The notes: generated by a model not told the origin, from the letters alone. Numbered from the stretch's first letter, positions 53,310 to 63,052 are shown. The stretch is 64,000 nt of DNA from an uncultured Sphingomonadaceae bacterium (GCA_947497315.1 CANMFX010000001.1:1-64000), one strand, 5' to 3'. Translations and numbers: made by a program.

Positions 53310-54575
53310 TCAATTGGGCAAACTGGTTTTCCTTGGCACCAAAAGCATCAGGATCGATATCGTATATATGGCTATCGGATAGGGGTAATATAGGAAATTA
53401 TCATATAGCATGTAGATGGAACCACCGCCAAAAAATGCCAAAGCAGCCATCTGGTGCGGATCCCTGATCTCGATTTTGAAGATAGTTATCATTCGAAATA
53501 TTGCATACAATAGTGAGAACAAGCCTATGATACCGACCGAAAATAACAGTTGTACCGGGAAACTATGTGGTCCCTTAAAACCGAGTGTTTTTCGAGGACC
53601 CATTCTTTGAAACTGATCAATGCCATGGCCGGCAACAGGATTGTCGAGAAAAATTCTGAGAGATGAAGCCCAAAGTTCACTTCTGCCGCTACTGACTTTA
53701 TACATATCGTCAGTCTGTTGACTGGATGACAGAATTCTTTCCATCCCATATTGTGACATCGGCGCTGGGCTGACTAAATTGGTCGCAACTGAAAACGTAA
53801 GAGAAATCAGAAAATACTTGGCAAGTGTTTTGCGGTTCTTCGGAAAAAACAAAACGGCTATCGACAATGCCGCAAGAATAGCGAGCAAACTGCCTCGCGA
53901 TCCGGTCCACAGAGTCATAGCCAATCCAAAACTGCCAAAAACATACGCCAGCAATTTGCCATGGATTCCCTCTTTGTTGATTAGGGCTAAACCAGCGGCA
54001 AATATCGACAGCCAGAAAAATCCGGCCCACCGGACATTGGTAACACCCGGAACTCTGTTTATCCAATCAGACTCCGAGGGTGGATAGATGCTAAAATCGA
54101 TAGCCCATAATAAAGTATAGACCAGGACAGATATCCCTAGAATCGTCCAAAAACACTCAAACAACCAGGGCTGCTCACGTCGCATGACATCATACAGTCC
54201 GATCGCAAATAGCGCATGAACGATAAGACTGATGAGACCCAAGGCCGCCGCAGCGGGGTTAACGGAAACAAATATAAAAACATATGCTATTGATAGCAGG
54301 AATATCGCCAATACCAGTAAATCAAGCTTATTGGTTCCATTCAAGAACCGCTTTGGGGCACTATCGCCGCGAAAGAATATGCAGCAAAGTAGTAATTCTA
54401 CAATTGGAATCGCCAGTGAGTTTCCTGCAATGACCTTACGATAAAACCCCTCCTGAGGCCCGAAATCCCAAGGGATCAGAATCGATAAAACTGGAGTCAA
54501 AGCCATCAAAATATACAAAAAATATATCCGCGACTTTGTGGTCGGTCGCGACTTTAAGATAGCCCCATTTATCAA
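53310..54575 (-). CDS. O-antigen ligase family protein
   Basis: The start is TTG 54575 with GAGGA 8 nt upstream. The 421-residue membrane protein has about 11 hydrophobic segments and the Wzy_C-type region: WTGSRGSLLAILAALSIAVLFF, SSGRSELWASSLRIFLDNPVAGHGIDQFQRMGPRKTLGFKGPHSFPVQLLFSVGIIGLFS, with GRSELW and the late PHS in the large periplasmic loop being typical. Such proteins are WaaL ligases or Wzy polymerases. Together with the sugar-nucleotide genes it fits LPS or capsule assembly. Confidence 0.88.
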   Translation of the reverse strand: MINGAILKSRPTTKSRIYFLYILMALTPVLSILIPWDFGPQEGFYRKVIAGNSLAIPIVELLLCCIFFRGDSAPKRFLNGTNKLDLLVLAIFLLSIAYVFIFVSVNPAAAALGLISLIVHALFAIGLYDVMRREQPWLFECFWTILGISVLVYTLLWAIDFSIYPPSESDWINRVPGVTNVRWAGFFWLSIFAAGLALINKEGIHGKLLAYVFGSFGLAMTLWTGSRGSLLAILAALSIAVLFFPKNRKTLAKYFLISLTFSVATNLVSPAPMSQYGMERILSSSQQTDDMYKVSSGRSELWASSLRIFLDNPVAGHGIDQFQRMGPRKTLGFKGPHSFPVQLLFSVGIIGLFSLLYAIFRMITIFKIEIRDPHQMAALAFFGGGSIYMLYDNFLYYPYPIAIYTISILMLLVPRKTSLPN

Positions 54576-54718
54576 GCGATCATCCTCACATATTTGATCA
54601 AACGATTTCGCCTAACACTCATTTGTCACTTTATGGTTAACTAGGTAGAGTTTAACATTAACCACCAACTCGTTTTGAGCCGAAACATGAAGCCATCAGA
54701 AGTCTGAAAGAAAAAGTT

Positions 54719-55579
54719 ATGAAGCCACGCCGTTCCTGTCTTTATATGCCGGCATCCAATGCGCGGGCTCTGGAAAAAGCGAAGACATTGCCAGCCGATA
54801 CGATCATCCTTGATCTGGAGGACGCCGTAGCGCCTGATGCCAAGGATGACGCCCGCAAGGCCGCATGCGACGCTCTTGCCGAAGGCGGATACGGCAAGCG
54901 GGAAATGGTGGTGCGTGTAAATGCAGCCGACACCCCGTGGTTTGCGCAGGACATAAAAAGCATCTGTGCCAGCAAAGCCAACGCGATACTGGTACCCAAA
55001 GTGCGCAGCGCCAGCGATATTGCAGAGATATCCGGGATCATGGACGGAGAAAAGGCTACCGAAAAATTGAGCCTGTGGGCCATGATTGAAATGCCGATAG
55101 CTATACTGAACATAGCCGGAATTGCGGAAGTGGCCGCATCGACCCGCCTGACGACTTTCGTCATGGGCTTTAACGATCTCGCCAAGGAAATGCGCGCCGA
55201 ACAGGACCGGGCTTTGTTTACACCTGCCATGGCCCAAACCATCATGGCGGGGCGGGCCTATGGACTGAATATTCTCGACAGTGTGTATAATGATTTCAAG
55301 GATCCGGCCGGGTTCGAACAGGAATGCCGCCAGGCGAAAGCATATGGATTTGACGGAAAGACGCTGATCCACCCCTCCCAGGTCGACATTGCCAATCGCG
55401 AATTCGCGCCCGATGATAACAAAATTGCCGAAGCGCAAGCGATTATCGCGGCGTTCAAAGACCCGGAAAATGCTGGTAAAGGTGTCATAACTGTCGACGG
55501 TAAGATGACCGAGCGGTTGCATTTGCAGCAAGCGGAACAGACCATGGCGATGGCTAAAGCAATTGCCGCCGCTACTTAA
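54719..55579 (+). CDS. CoA ester lyase (CitE/HpcH type)
   Basis: A 286-residue TIM-barrel lyase. MKPRRSCLYMPASNARALEKAKTLPADTIILDLEDAVAPDAKDDAR is the family start; then LVPKVRSASDIAEI, WAMIEMPIAILNIAGIA, MGFNDLAKEMRAE and KTLIHPSQVDIAN, with the metal-binding Glu and Asp in the expected places. Family members cleave malyl-CoA, beta-methylmalyl-CoA or citramalyl-CoA, or hydrolyse the malyl-CoA thioester; the substrate here is not shown. It lies upstream of the aldehyde dehydrogenase gene, with about 110 bp between. Confidence 0.9.
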   Translation: MKPRRSCLYMPASNARALEKAKTLPADTIILDLEDAVAPDAKDDARKAACDALAEGGYGKREMVVRVNAADTPWFAQDIKSICASKANAILVPKVRSASDIAEISGIMDGEKATEKLSLWAMIEMPIAILNIAGIAEVAASTRLTTFVMGFNDLAKEMRAEQDRALFTPAMAQTIMAGRAYGLNILDSVYNDFKDPAGFEQECRQAKAYGFDGKTLIHPSQVDIANREFAPDDNKIAEAQAIIAAFKDPENAGKGVITVDGKMTERLHLQQAEQTMAMAKAIAAAT

Positions 55580-55689
55580 TCCGGCATCTAATAAGGCGTT
55601 CGATCTCGACAAACCGCAAAAATATGGTTTAAGTGGTTAATTGAAACCAAAATGATGCGCGCAAACTGGCGCTTTGCAGGAGAAGAGAC

Positions 55690-57144
55690 GTGGAAGCATT
55701 GGAAGCAGCAGCTGGCGAAGTCAGCAAAGACGAAATCATGGCGGCATTTCAGGCGCAGCGCGATGCTTTTCATGCCGAACTGCCGGTCAGCTATGAAACC
55801 CGCATGGACCGGATCAACCGCACCGCCCAGATGATCATTGATCATAAAGATGCGCTGTGTGAAGCAGTATCCAATGACTTTGGCCATCGCAGCTCGGTTC
55901 AGACAGTTATGACCGACCTTATGTCAGTGGTCGGCCATGCCAAGGATCACAAGAAAAACCTGCGCAAATGGATGCGGCCCGAGAAGCGTAAGATGGATTT
56001 CCCGCTTGGTTTGCTTGGTGCCAGCGGGGCGGTGGAATATCAGCCGAAGGGCGTGGTCGGCGTTATCTCGCCATGGAATTTCCCGATTAACCTCGCTTTT
56101 GATCCGGCCATCGGTGCTTTCGGCGCCGGTAACCGGGTGATCATCAAATTTTCCGAATTCTGTCCGGAAACCGGCGAGCTGGTGAAGAAGCTCGTCTCCG
56201 AATATTTCGCGCCCGAAGAGATGGTCGTCATCACCGGTGGTCCAGAAACCGGCAAGGCATTTTCGGAAATTCCTTGGGATCACCTGATCTTCACCGGCGG
56301 AGGCGGCATTGCCAAGCATGTGATGGCAGCAGCAGCACAGAATCTGACGCCGGTTACACTGGAACTCGGCGGTAAGTCCCCGACCATTGTCGGCCCAGAT
56401 GCGGATGTTCAGAAAACCACCCAGCGGATTGCCATGGGCAAGATGATGAATGCCGGGCAAATCTGTCTGGCGCCTGATTATCTGATGGTACCGCAAGACA
56501 AGGAACAAGCGGTTGTCGATGGCATCGCCCGCAATGTCGCCGAACAATATCCGACAATGATCGCGAATGATGACTACACGTCGGTGATCAACGGACGGCA
56601 TAAGGAACGCCTTCAGGGCCTGATTGACGATGCGGTTGCAAAGGGTGCGAAACAGACAGTGGTCAATCCGGGTGACGAGGATTTCGCAAACACAAACAGC
56701 AACAAGATGCCCCTCACGGTGCTGCAAGATGTCAACGAGGACATGCGCGTCATGCAGGAAGAGATTTTTGGTCCGGTGCTTCCGGTCAAAACCTACCGCA
56801 ACCTTGATGAGGTGGTCGATTATGTGAACGATCATGACCGTCCACTTGGGCTCTATTATTTCGGGGAAACGGAATCGGACAAGCGCAAAGTGCTCGACAA
56901 GACGATATCGGGCGGTGTCACGGTCAACGATGTGATCTTCCATATCGCCCAGCATGACTTGCCCTTTGGCGGCGTTGGTCCTTCGGGCATGGGTGCCTAT
57001 ACCGGACCAGATGGCTTCAAGGAATTCAGTCACGCCAAGGCCGTTTATCGCCAACCCAAAGTGAATATTGCCAAAATTGCTGGTTTCCTCCCGCCCTATG
57101 GTGCGAGTACGGAGAAGACCATGAAACAACAGATGAAACTCTAA
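55690..57144 (+). CDS. Aldehyde dehydrogenase (coniferyl-aldehyde dehydrogenase type)
   Basis: A 484-residue NAD(P)-dependent dehydrogenase starting with GTG behind AGGAGAAGAG. PKGVVGVISPWNFPINLAFDPAIGAFGAGNRVIIKFSE and TGGGGIAKHVMAAAAQNLTPVTLELGGKSP, with the catalytic Glu in ELGGKSP, and the catalytic Cys in NAGQICLAPDY are all intact. The CLAPDYL variant and C-terminal HIAQHDLPFGGVGPSGMGAYTGPDGFKEFSH are typical of the CALDH class, acting on aromatic or medium-chain aldehydes. It is 12 nt before a CoA-transferase gene. Confidence 0.9.
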   Translation: MEALEAAAGEVSKDEIMAAFQAQRDAFHAELPVSYETRMDRINRTAQMIIDHKDALCEAVSNDFGHRSSVQTVMTDLMSVVGHAKDHKKNLRKWMRPEKRKMDFPLGLLGASGAVEYQPKGVVGVISPWNFPINLAFDPAIGAFGAGNRVIIKFSEFCPETGELVKKLVSEYFAPEEMVVITGGPETGKAFSEIPWDHLIFTGGGGIAKHVMAAAAQNLTPVTLELGGKSPTIVGPDADVQKTTQRIAMGKMMNAGQICLAPDYLMVPQDKEQAVVDGIARNVAEQYPTMIANDDYTSVINGRHKERLQGLIDDAVAKGAKQTVVNPGDEDFANTNSNKMPLTVLQDVNEDMRVMQEEIFGPVLPVKTYRNLDEVVDYVNDHDRPLGLYYFGETESDKRKVLDKTISGGVTVNDVIFHIAQHDLPFGGVGPSGMGAYTGPDGFKEFSHAKAVYRQPKVNIAKIAGFLPPYGASTEKTMKQQMKL

Positions 57145-57156
57145 CGTCAGGCAACT

Positions 57157-58326
57157 ATGGCAAACTTTCCGCTAGCGGGGCTTAAGGTCCTCGATTTTTC
57201 GCGCGTAGTAGCAGGACCTTATGCCACACGGATGCTGTCCGATCTGGGCGCGGAAGTGTTGAAGGTCGAACCGCCGGAAGGCGATGTCACCCGCAAACTG
57301 GCCAAACGCGACAGCGGGGTCAGCGGCAATTATCTACAGCTCAATATCGGCAAACAGAATATCTGCCTGGACCTCAAAGCCGAAGGCGCGCCGGAACTGG
57401 TGAGGAAATTGGCGGCAGAGGCCGATATCGTCGTGGAGAATTTTCGCCCGGGCATCATGGATAAATTTGGCGTTGGCTGGGACGATCTGTCCAAGGTCAA
57501 TCCGCGGCTCGTGATGCTATCTATTTCCGGCTATGGCCAGAACGGACCAGAACGGGAAAAGGCGGCCTATGCACCTGTTCTCCATGCAGAAACCGGTCTA
57601 ATCGCACGGCAAGCCCAGATGAGCGGCGGGCATCCGACCGATATCCAGTTTGCCATGGCAGACAGTTACAGCTCCCTGCACGGGATTATCGCGATCCTGT
57701 CGGCTTTGCGCACGCTCGACCAAACGGGCGAAGGCCAACATATCGATCTGGCAATGCTCAATGTCCTGCATTCAGCCGATGATTATGCGCATTTCGCGCT
57801 TGATGATATCTGGCCGAAACCACCGGAAACTTTGGTCTGGGAAGCACCGGGGGATCGGCAGATCCTGATCGTCGGCGACATGAAATGGCTCTGGCTGATG
57901 TTTTCGACCAAAGACGGCCTTGAGGATCCAACACCGGAGGGTGCGGATATTCCGACCAAGGTGAGACTACGCCGCGAGGCCATGGAACAGCATATCCGGT
58001 CCCATGACAGCTTTGATGCGCTAACCGCGACGCTCGACCGGCTCAATCTCGCTTGGGGCGAAGTGCATCCCTTTGGCCCGGATGTCTATGATCAACCGAG
58101 TATCGAACATCTCGGCACTATTGTCGATGTCACCGATGATGAAGGCAATGCCCGCCGGACGGTTCAATCACCCTATCGTTTTTCAAAATCGAAAAGCGGT
58201 ATCGATAGCAGCGCCAAAACAGCCAAACGCGGCGAACATAATGTCGCCGCGCTCAAAAACTGGCTGGGCCTGACAGATGAGGAAATTTCTCAGCTGTCAG
58301 ATACCAAGGCATTACGCAGCGACTAG
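57157..58326 (+). CDS. CaiB/BaiF-type CoA transferase
   Basis: A 389-residue family III CoA transferase. LAGLKVLDFSRVVAGPYATRMLSDLGAEVLKVEPPEGD, LDLKAEGAPELVRKLAAEADIVVENFRPG and SISGYGQNGPEREKAAYAPVLHAETGL are classic motifs; the catalytic Asp is in FAMADSYSSLHG near residue 167. These enzymes move CoA between carboxylic acids; donor and acceptor are unknown. Its neighbour is an aldehyde dehydrogenase, so an acid-CoA step after aldehyde oxidation is possible. Its stop is shared with the convergent helicase gene. Confidence 0.92.
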   Translation: MANFPLAGLKVLDFSRVVAGPYATRMLSDLGAEVLKVEPPEGDVTRKLAKRDSGVSGNYLQLNIGKQNICLDLKAEGAPELVRKLAAEADIVVENFRPGIMDKFGVGWDDLSKVNPRLVMLSISGYGQNGPEREKAAYAPVLHAETGLIARQAQMSGGHPTDIQFAMADSYSSLHGIIAILSALRTLDQTGEGQHIDLAMLNVLHSADDYAHFALDDIWPKPPETLVWEAPGDRQILIVGDMKWLWLMFSTKDGLEDPTPEGADIPTKVRLRREAMEQHIRSHDSFDALTATLDRLNLAWGEVHPFGPDVYDQPSIEHLGTIVDVTDDEGNARRTVQSPYRFSKSKSGIDSSAKTAKRGEHNVAALKNWLGLTDEEISQLSDTKALRSD

Positions 58327-59693
58327 GCGTCGGCTTTGCGAGCTTGCCGGCGCTTGAAAGATTTTGCGCCATTGTTCCAATGCTTGGGACCATCGCTCTT
58401 GGCTTTGGAACCAGGGCCACCGCGACCATTACCACCGCCTGGGCGCCCTTTTCGCGAACTATGTTTGTTCTTCGCCGGACCACCGCGTGTCGGTTTGGCA
58501 TTGTAACGCTTCGGCTTCTGGCCATAGATGCGCGGTGCCACTTCTTCGCGGGACGGTTCATCATAGCCTTCCGGCAGAGCGACAACATCGGGTTTCACAC
58601 CGGTCAACTTCACCACGTCACGCAGGAACTGGCGCTCGTCTGGCGCCACCATCGAGTAGGAAATACCCGAAGCGCCTGCCCGTGCGGTCCGGCCGATGCG
58701 GTGGACATATTGCTCGGGCACATTGGGCATATCAAAATTGATCACATGGCTGACGCCGTCCACATCGATGCCGCGCGCCGCTATATCGGTGGCAACGAGA
58801 ATGTTGATTTTGCCCTTTTTAAAGTCGCCCAAAGCGCGTTCACGCTGTGGCTGGCTTTTATTGCCGTGGATGGCTGCGGAATGAATACCGACCGCCATCA
58901 GGTTTTTCACAACCTTGTCCGCACCATGTTTGGTCTGGGTAAAGACTAGCATGTGATCGGGATTTTCCTTGTTGATGAAATCTTTCAAGAGGCGCTGTTT
59001 ATCGTCCTGATTGATATAGGTAACCTTCTGATCCACCCGTTCTGCGGTGGTCGATTGCGGCGCAACCGAAACCTGCACGGGGTTGGTCAGAAACTGGTCG
59101 GCCAGCTGCGAAATGGTCTTGGGCATGGTTGCCGAGAAAAACAGGCTCTGGCGCTGACGGGGCAGCATCGGAACAATTTTCTTGAGCGGCACGATGAAGC
59201 CCAAATCGAGCATTTGATCGGCTTCGTCGAGCACAAGAATTTCGACTTTGTCCAGCGTAAGGAAGCGCCGGTCGATCAAATCAAGCAAGCGCCCCGGTGT
59301 GGCAACGAGAACATCGACACCCCGTTCCAATACGCGTTTCTGTTTGTTGATCGGAACGCCGCCAAAAGCGGAGGTCACGAACATGCCAAGACCTTTGGAA
59401 TAGCCGACCATACTGTCGGCAATCTGCCTTGCGAGCTCGCGCGTCGGTGCCAGTACCAGCATCCGGCATTCAAAACGCCCGGCGCGTTTTTTGTTGTTCA
59501 GCAGGTGATGGATAGAAGGAAGCGAGAAAGCAGCGGTCTTGCCGGTGCCCGTCTGTGCGATGCCAAGGATATCCTTACCTTCCAGCGCTGGCGGAATGGC
59601 CTGCTGCTGAATCGGGGATGGCTTGGTGTAGCCGCCTTCCGCCACACGCGTTTGAATGGGTTTCGCCAGAGCGAAATCAGAAAATAATGTCAA
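58323..59693 (-). CDS. DEAD-box RNA helicase (RhlE-like)
   Basis: The TTG at 59693 is favoured because AAGG lies 8 nt before it and the protein then opens LTLFSDFALAKPIQTRV, as RhlE-type proteins do; an in-frame ATG at 59732 is the alternative. The 456-residue helicase has Q-motif GYTKPSPIQQQ, motif I AQTGTGKT, II DEAD, III SAT, and VI HRIGRTARAG. A basic Gly/Lys/Arg-rich tail (from about 390) follows. It unwinds RNA in ribosome assembly or mRNA turnover. The upstream leader is long (hairpin 59824-59841), as often in cold-regulated helicases. Confidence 0.92.
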   Translation of the reverse strand: MTLFSDFALAKPIQTRVAEGGYTKPSPIQQQAIPPALEGKDILGIAQTGTGKTAAFSLPSIHHLLNNKKRAGRFECRMLVLAPTRELARQIADSMVGYSKGLGMFVTSAFGGVPINKQKRVLERGVDVLVATPGRLLDLIDRRFLTLDKVEILVLDEADQMLDLGFIVPLKKIVPMLPRQRQSLFFSATMPKTISQLADQFLTNPVQVSVAPQSTTAERVDQKVTYINQDDKQRLLKDFINKENPDHMLVFTQTKHGADKVVKNLMAVGIHSAAIHGNKSQPQRERALGDFKKGKINILVATDIAARGIDVDGVSHVINFDMPNVPEQYVHRIGRTARAGASGISYSMVAPDERQFLRDVVKLTGVKPDVVALPEGYDEPSREEVAPRIYGQKPKRYNAKPTRGGPAKNKHSSRKGRPGGGNGRGGPGSKAKSDGPKHWNNGAKSFKRRQARKADA

Positions 59694-59823
59694 AAATAAT
59701 ACCTTAAAATAAGCAGCCAGTGGGCGCAGCATGAGAAAAACTCTTGCGCGCGTTCGCCGTCGGTTAAGACGACCCGCGTGATCAGGCTGCCGGAAAATGA
59801 GAAGCAATGAAGGCGATAGGTTC

Positions 59824-59841
59824 GAGATAGCTTTCTATCTC
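59824..59841 (-). promoter_or_regulatory. Hairpin in the helicase leader
   Basis: GAGATAG (59824-59830) pairs perfectly with CTATCTC (59835-59841), loop of 4 nt, about 130 nt upstream of the helicase start on its transcript. It suggests a structured 5' untranslated region. The 59694-60056 gap otherwise holds the promoters of the helicase and of the gamma-glutamyltransferase genes. Confidence 0.4.
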
Positions 59842-60056
59842 TCACGCAGAACTTCCGCCAGACGGAAACCGCCTTTGCTGCAATGCAACATAGGGATGTT
59901 CGCGACGAAGTCAAGCTTTGTGATTGTTGCGCTGCCTTGATCATAACTTGCCACAGAACGACCGAAACCTGTTGATGCATCATGCAGAGTGGGTAGAGTG
60001 CTGTCTCATCCGTCGCCCTGCAAGGGGCACAGCGCACCAGCCCAAGGGATTTTCTT

Positions 60057-61850
60057 ATGCCTAAAGCCATCCTCCCAGCCTTGCTCGCTTCGATGCTCTG
60101 CATCACACCTGTCTCCGCCCAAGACACTGAAAAAGCCGTCACAAAACCAGTACTCGAAATTGGTGGTGGCGGACGGCCGGTTGGCGAGGCCTGGGCCCGC
60201 AGTCCCGTTTATGCCGCCAATGGCTTGGCCGCGACTGCCCATCCCTTAGCTAGCCAAATAGCGATTGATATCCTCAAGAAAGGTGGCACCGCCGTCGATG
60301 CCGCCATTGCCGCCAATGCAGCGCTTGGCCTGATGGAGCCCACTGGCAACGGTATTGGCGGCGATCTTTTTGCCATCATCTGGGATCCCAGAACGCAAAA
60401 GCTATATGGCCTCAACGCTTCGGGCAAGAGCCCGATGGGTACATCCTATGATGAATTTATCGCGCAGCTTGATGGACGAAAGAGCATCCCGCCCTTTGGC
60501 CCCTTACCGGTGACGGTACCCGGCACAATCGACGGCTGGTTTGAAATGCATCAGCGGTTTGGCAAGCTGAGTATGGCCGATATACTCGCGCCGACGATTG
60601 ACTATGCCAATGACGGCCACCCCGTTTCACCAGTCATCGGCTATTATTTCAGCCGCAATCTGAAACGCTTTGAAGAACGTCTCGATATGATCGGAGAGTT
60701 TGACAATGCACGCGCGACCTATTTTGCGGATGGCCCGCCCAAGGAAGGAAAGATTTTCAAAAATCCGGACCTGGCCAGCACATTGACGAAAATTGCCGAA
60801 GGTGGCCGCGATGTGTTTTACAAAGGCGAGATCGCCCGGACAATGGATAGTTATTTCAAACGCATCGGCGGCAATCTGCGCTATGAGGATTTTGCGGCCC
60901 ATAGCAGCAAATGGGTGAAGCCGGGCTGCGTGACCTATCGCAAGGGCTATGAATTGTGTGAACTTCCACCGAACAGCCAGGGCTTTGCGGCGCTGCAAAT
61001 GGCCAATATCCTTAAGAATATCGACCTCGCGCAATATCCACGCGGCAGCGCCGAAGTGCTGCATTATATCACCGAAGCCAAACGACTGGCCTTTGAAGAT
61101 GTTGCGCGTTTCTATGCGGATCCGGACATGTCGCCGGCCCCTCTAGATTGGCTGCTCAGTGATGCTTACGGCAAGGAGCGGTTCGCGCTGATCGATCCAG
61201 CCAAGGCGTCGCCGGAATTTGGTCCGGGCGAGCCCAAGCTGGAAGGCGAAGGCGACACGACCTATCTCACCGTTGCCGACAAGGACGGCATGATGGTGTC
61301 GCTGATCCAGTCCAACTATCGCGGCATGGGCAGCGGTCTGGTTGCCGATGGGCTGGGCTTCATGTTTCAGGATCGCGGAGAGCTTTACTCGCTCGATCCC
61401 GCTCATCCCAATGTCTATGCGCCAGGCAAACGTCCGTTCCAGACAATCATCCCGGCGTTCATGAAAAAAGACGGCAAACCCTATATGTCCTTTGGCCTAA
61501 TGGGCGGCGGCATGCAGCCGCAGGGACATGTGCAGGTGATGATCAACATGGTCGATTATGGCATGAATCTGCAGGAAGCGGGCGATGCCGCGCGGCTCAA
61601 CCATGATGGCGGACGGCAACCGACCAACGATCTGGCCGGTACGAGCGCGGACCTGCTCGGCACGCTGAATGTGGAACCGGGCATTTCAGATAGGGCGGTC
61701 GAGCGTCTCAAGGCGATGGGTCACAAGGTCAAGCGGGTTGATAATGGTGTGATGTTCGGCGGCTATCAGGCGATAGTCCGCGATCCGGAAACGGGTGTTT
61801 ATCATGGTGCCACCGAAATGCGCAAAGACGGGCAGGCACTAGGTTATTGA
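60057..61850 (+). CDS. ggt: Gamma-glutamyltransferase
   Basis: A 597-residue precursor with a signal peptide (MPKAILPALLASMLCITPVSA). AAGGGA precedes the ATG. The large subunit shows NGLAATAHPLASQIAIDILKKGGTAVDAAIAANAALGLMEPTGNGIGGD, the family opening; the autoprocessing site is near Thr401 in EGDTTYLTVADKDG, giving the small subunit whose N-terminal Thr is the nucleophile. GSGLVADGLGFMFQDRG and MGGGMQPQGHVQVMINMVDYGMNLQEA complete the active site. It cleaves gamma-glutamyl bonds such as in glutathione, in the periplasm. Confidence 0.93.
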   Translation: MPKAILPALLASMLCITPVSAQDTEKAVTKPVLEIGGGGRPVGEAWARSPVYAANGLAATAHPLASQIAIDILKKGGTAVDAAIAANAALGLMEPTGNGIGGDLFAIIWDPRTQKLYGLNASGKSPMGTSYDEFIAQLDGRKSIPPFGPLPVTVPGTIDGWFEMHQRFGKLSMADILAPTIDYANDGHPVSPVIGYYFSRNLKRFEERLDMIGEFDNARATYFADGPPKEGKIFKNPDLASTLTKIAEGGRDVFYKGEIARTMDSYFKRIGGNLRYEDFAAHSSKWVKPGCVTYRKGYELCELPPNSQGFAALQMANILKNIDLAQYPRGSAEVLHYITEAKRLAFEDVARFYADPDMSPAPLDWLLSDAYGKERFALIDPAKASPEFGPGEPKLEGEGDTTYLTVADKDGMMVSLIQSNYRGMGSGLVADGLGFMFQDRGELYSLDPAHPNVYAPGKRPFQTIIPAFMKKDGKPYMSFGLMGGGMQPQGHVQVMINMVDYGMNLQEAGDAARLNHDGGRQPTNDLAGTSADLLGTLNVEPGISDRAVERLKAMGHKVKRVDNGVMFGGYQAIVRDPETGVYHGATEMRKDGQALGY

Positions 61851-61855
61851 AACCG

Positions 61856-62518
61856 CTAACCGGCGTTGATGACTGCGTATAGGCTGGCTGCAACGATGAC
61901 GACGCTGGCAATGAGGGCCATGGGGTTTACTTTTACGGTCGATACCGGCTCGAGATCGCCCCGGCGGCCGGTGACCATCGGGCGAACCAAGTCGTCTTTC
62001 AGGGCAAACCGGTAGATGGCGACGGCGATAATATGCAGCGCAATCAGCACCACGAGGATATCGAAGTTCAGTTCATGGAAATCGGCTATCTCCCGGCCAG
62101 TTTTGAAGCTGACCAGAATTGCCAAGGGCCCAGATTCAAGCCCATCGACATCCACGGAAAACAGACCCGTTCCGACCTGAATGGACAAAGCCGCCAACAG
62201 GGCAAACACGGCTAACGAGCCAACCGGACTATGGCCGAAAGACGGACCATTCCGCCGCGCAATCAGGTCGCGAACATAGGCAGGGAGCGATCCCAGCCGC
62301 CGGATCATCGGGACAAAGCGGGCTGTCCAAGTGCCAACAATGCCCCAGATAAGACGAAACAGCACCAGAGCAAACATGGTCAGGCCCAGCCGCCTGTGCC
62401 AATCCATCATGCCTTCTTCGGCGGTCCACCACAGCAGCGGGATGAGCAGGACGATCAGCCAGTGAAACAGGCGGATCGTCCAGTCCCAGACCAGTGTCTG
62501 CGCCGTGCTGGCAGTCAT
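61856..62518 (-). CDS. Cytochrome b561-type membrane protein
   Basis: A 220-residue protein with a four-helix haem b core: residues about 14-33 (IRLFHWLIVLLIPLLWW), 45-63, 97-116 and 145-168, where HW (residue 19), HRRLG (41) and HELNFDILVVLIALH with two His are possible haem ligands. The family passes electrons from quinol or soluble donors across or along the inner membrane. Its gene follows the cytochrome c' gene by 6 nt on the same strand, a common pair; the b subunit probably reduces that cytochrome. Confidence 0.85.
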   Translation of the reverse strand: MTASTAQTLVWDWTIRLFHWLIVLLIPLLWWTAEEGMMDWHRRLGLTMFALVLFRLIWGIVGTWTARFVPMIRRLGSLPAYVRDLIARRNGPSFGHSPVGSLAVFALLAALSIQVGTGLFSVDVDGLESGPLAILVSFKTGREIADFHELNFDILVVLIALHIIAVAIYRFALKDDLVRPMVTGRRGDLEPVSTVKVNPMALIASVVIVAASLYAVINAG

Positions 62519-62524
62519 CGCACG

Positions 62525-63052
62525 CTAGTCGTCCAGACGATAATCGTCATGACAGGCCTTGCAGGTGCCGCCAGTCGTCTTGAACGCCTCGCCAATGGCC
62601 GCCATATCGCCGCCCTGTGCAACCGTATTCAGATTGGCAGCCGCTTCCTGCATATTGCCGACCTTCTCTTGGAAATCTGGCATATTTTCCCAGATAGCCG
62701 GAAGTGCATCTGTATCGATACCGGATTCAGGACCGCTGCCTTCCGGGAACCAGTCTGCCATGCCTTGCGTCGCTTCCGGAACAACCGCTGCGGCCTCTTG
62801 GATGATCGCAATGTCGGGGGTGCCCGCTTTCAGTTGATCGCTGATTGCCTTGAACGCGTCGCCGACTTTCTCGAGTTGCGACTGACGCGCCTCAATCTGT
62901 TCCTTGATCGTCATCCCGTTAGGCAATTGCGCGCCCGCCGCTTCGCTTGACGCTTCAGGAGCAGCCTCTGACCCGCCATTATCACCACATGCGGTGAGCA
63001 TCATCACGGCGGCGATAGCCGGAACTGCAATCTTTACCTTCAGAATTTTCAT
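62525..63052 (-). CDS. Cytochrome c' type lipoprotein
   Basis: The start at 63052 has GGAGG 5-6 nt before it; an earlier in-frame ATG precedes that site. The 175-residue protein carries a lipoprotein signal (MKILKVKIAVPAIAAVMMLTAC), an Ala/Ser/Glu-rich linker and a four-helix bundle with the haem-binding CKACHDDYR at the C-terminus (cytochrome c' family, CXXCH). Known members bind NO or act as electron carriers. The lipoprotein anchor is not universal in the family. Cotranscribed with the cytochrome b gene. Confidence 0.88.
   Translation of the reverse strand: MKILKVKIAVPAIAAVMMLTACGDNGGSEAAPEASSEAAGAQLPNGMTIKEQIEARQSQLEKVGDAFKAISDQLKAGTPDIAIIQEAAAVVPEATQGMADWFPEGSGPESGIDTDALPAIWENMPDFQEKVGNMQEAAANLNTVAQGGDMAAIGEAFKTTGGTCKACHDDYRLDD

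Noticed and set aside
54641-55612. Minus-strand open frame of about 320 codons
   Set aside because: It is antisense to the CitE-like lyase; no start signal or conserved motif.
55924-57129. Long minus-strand open frame (about 400 codons)
   Set aside because: It is antisense to the intact aldehyde dehydrogenase, which has full catalytic motifs and a good start. The minus frame shows no family resemblance.
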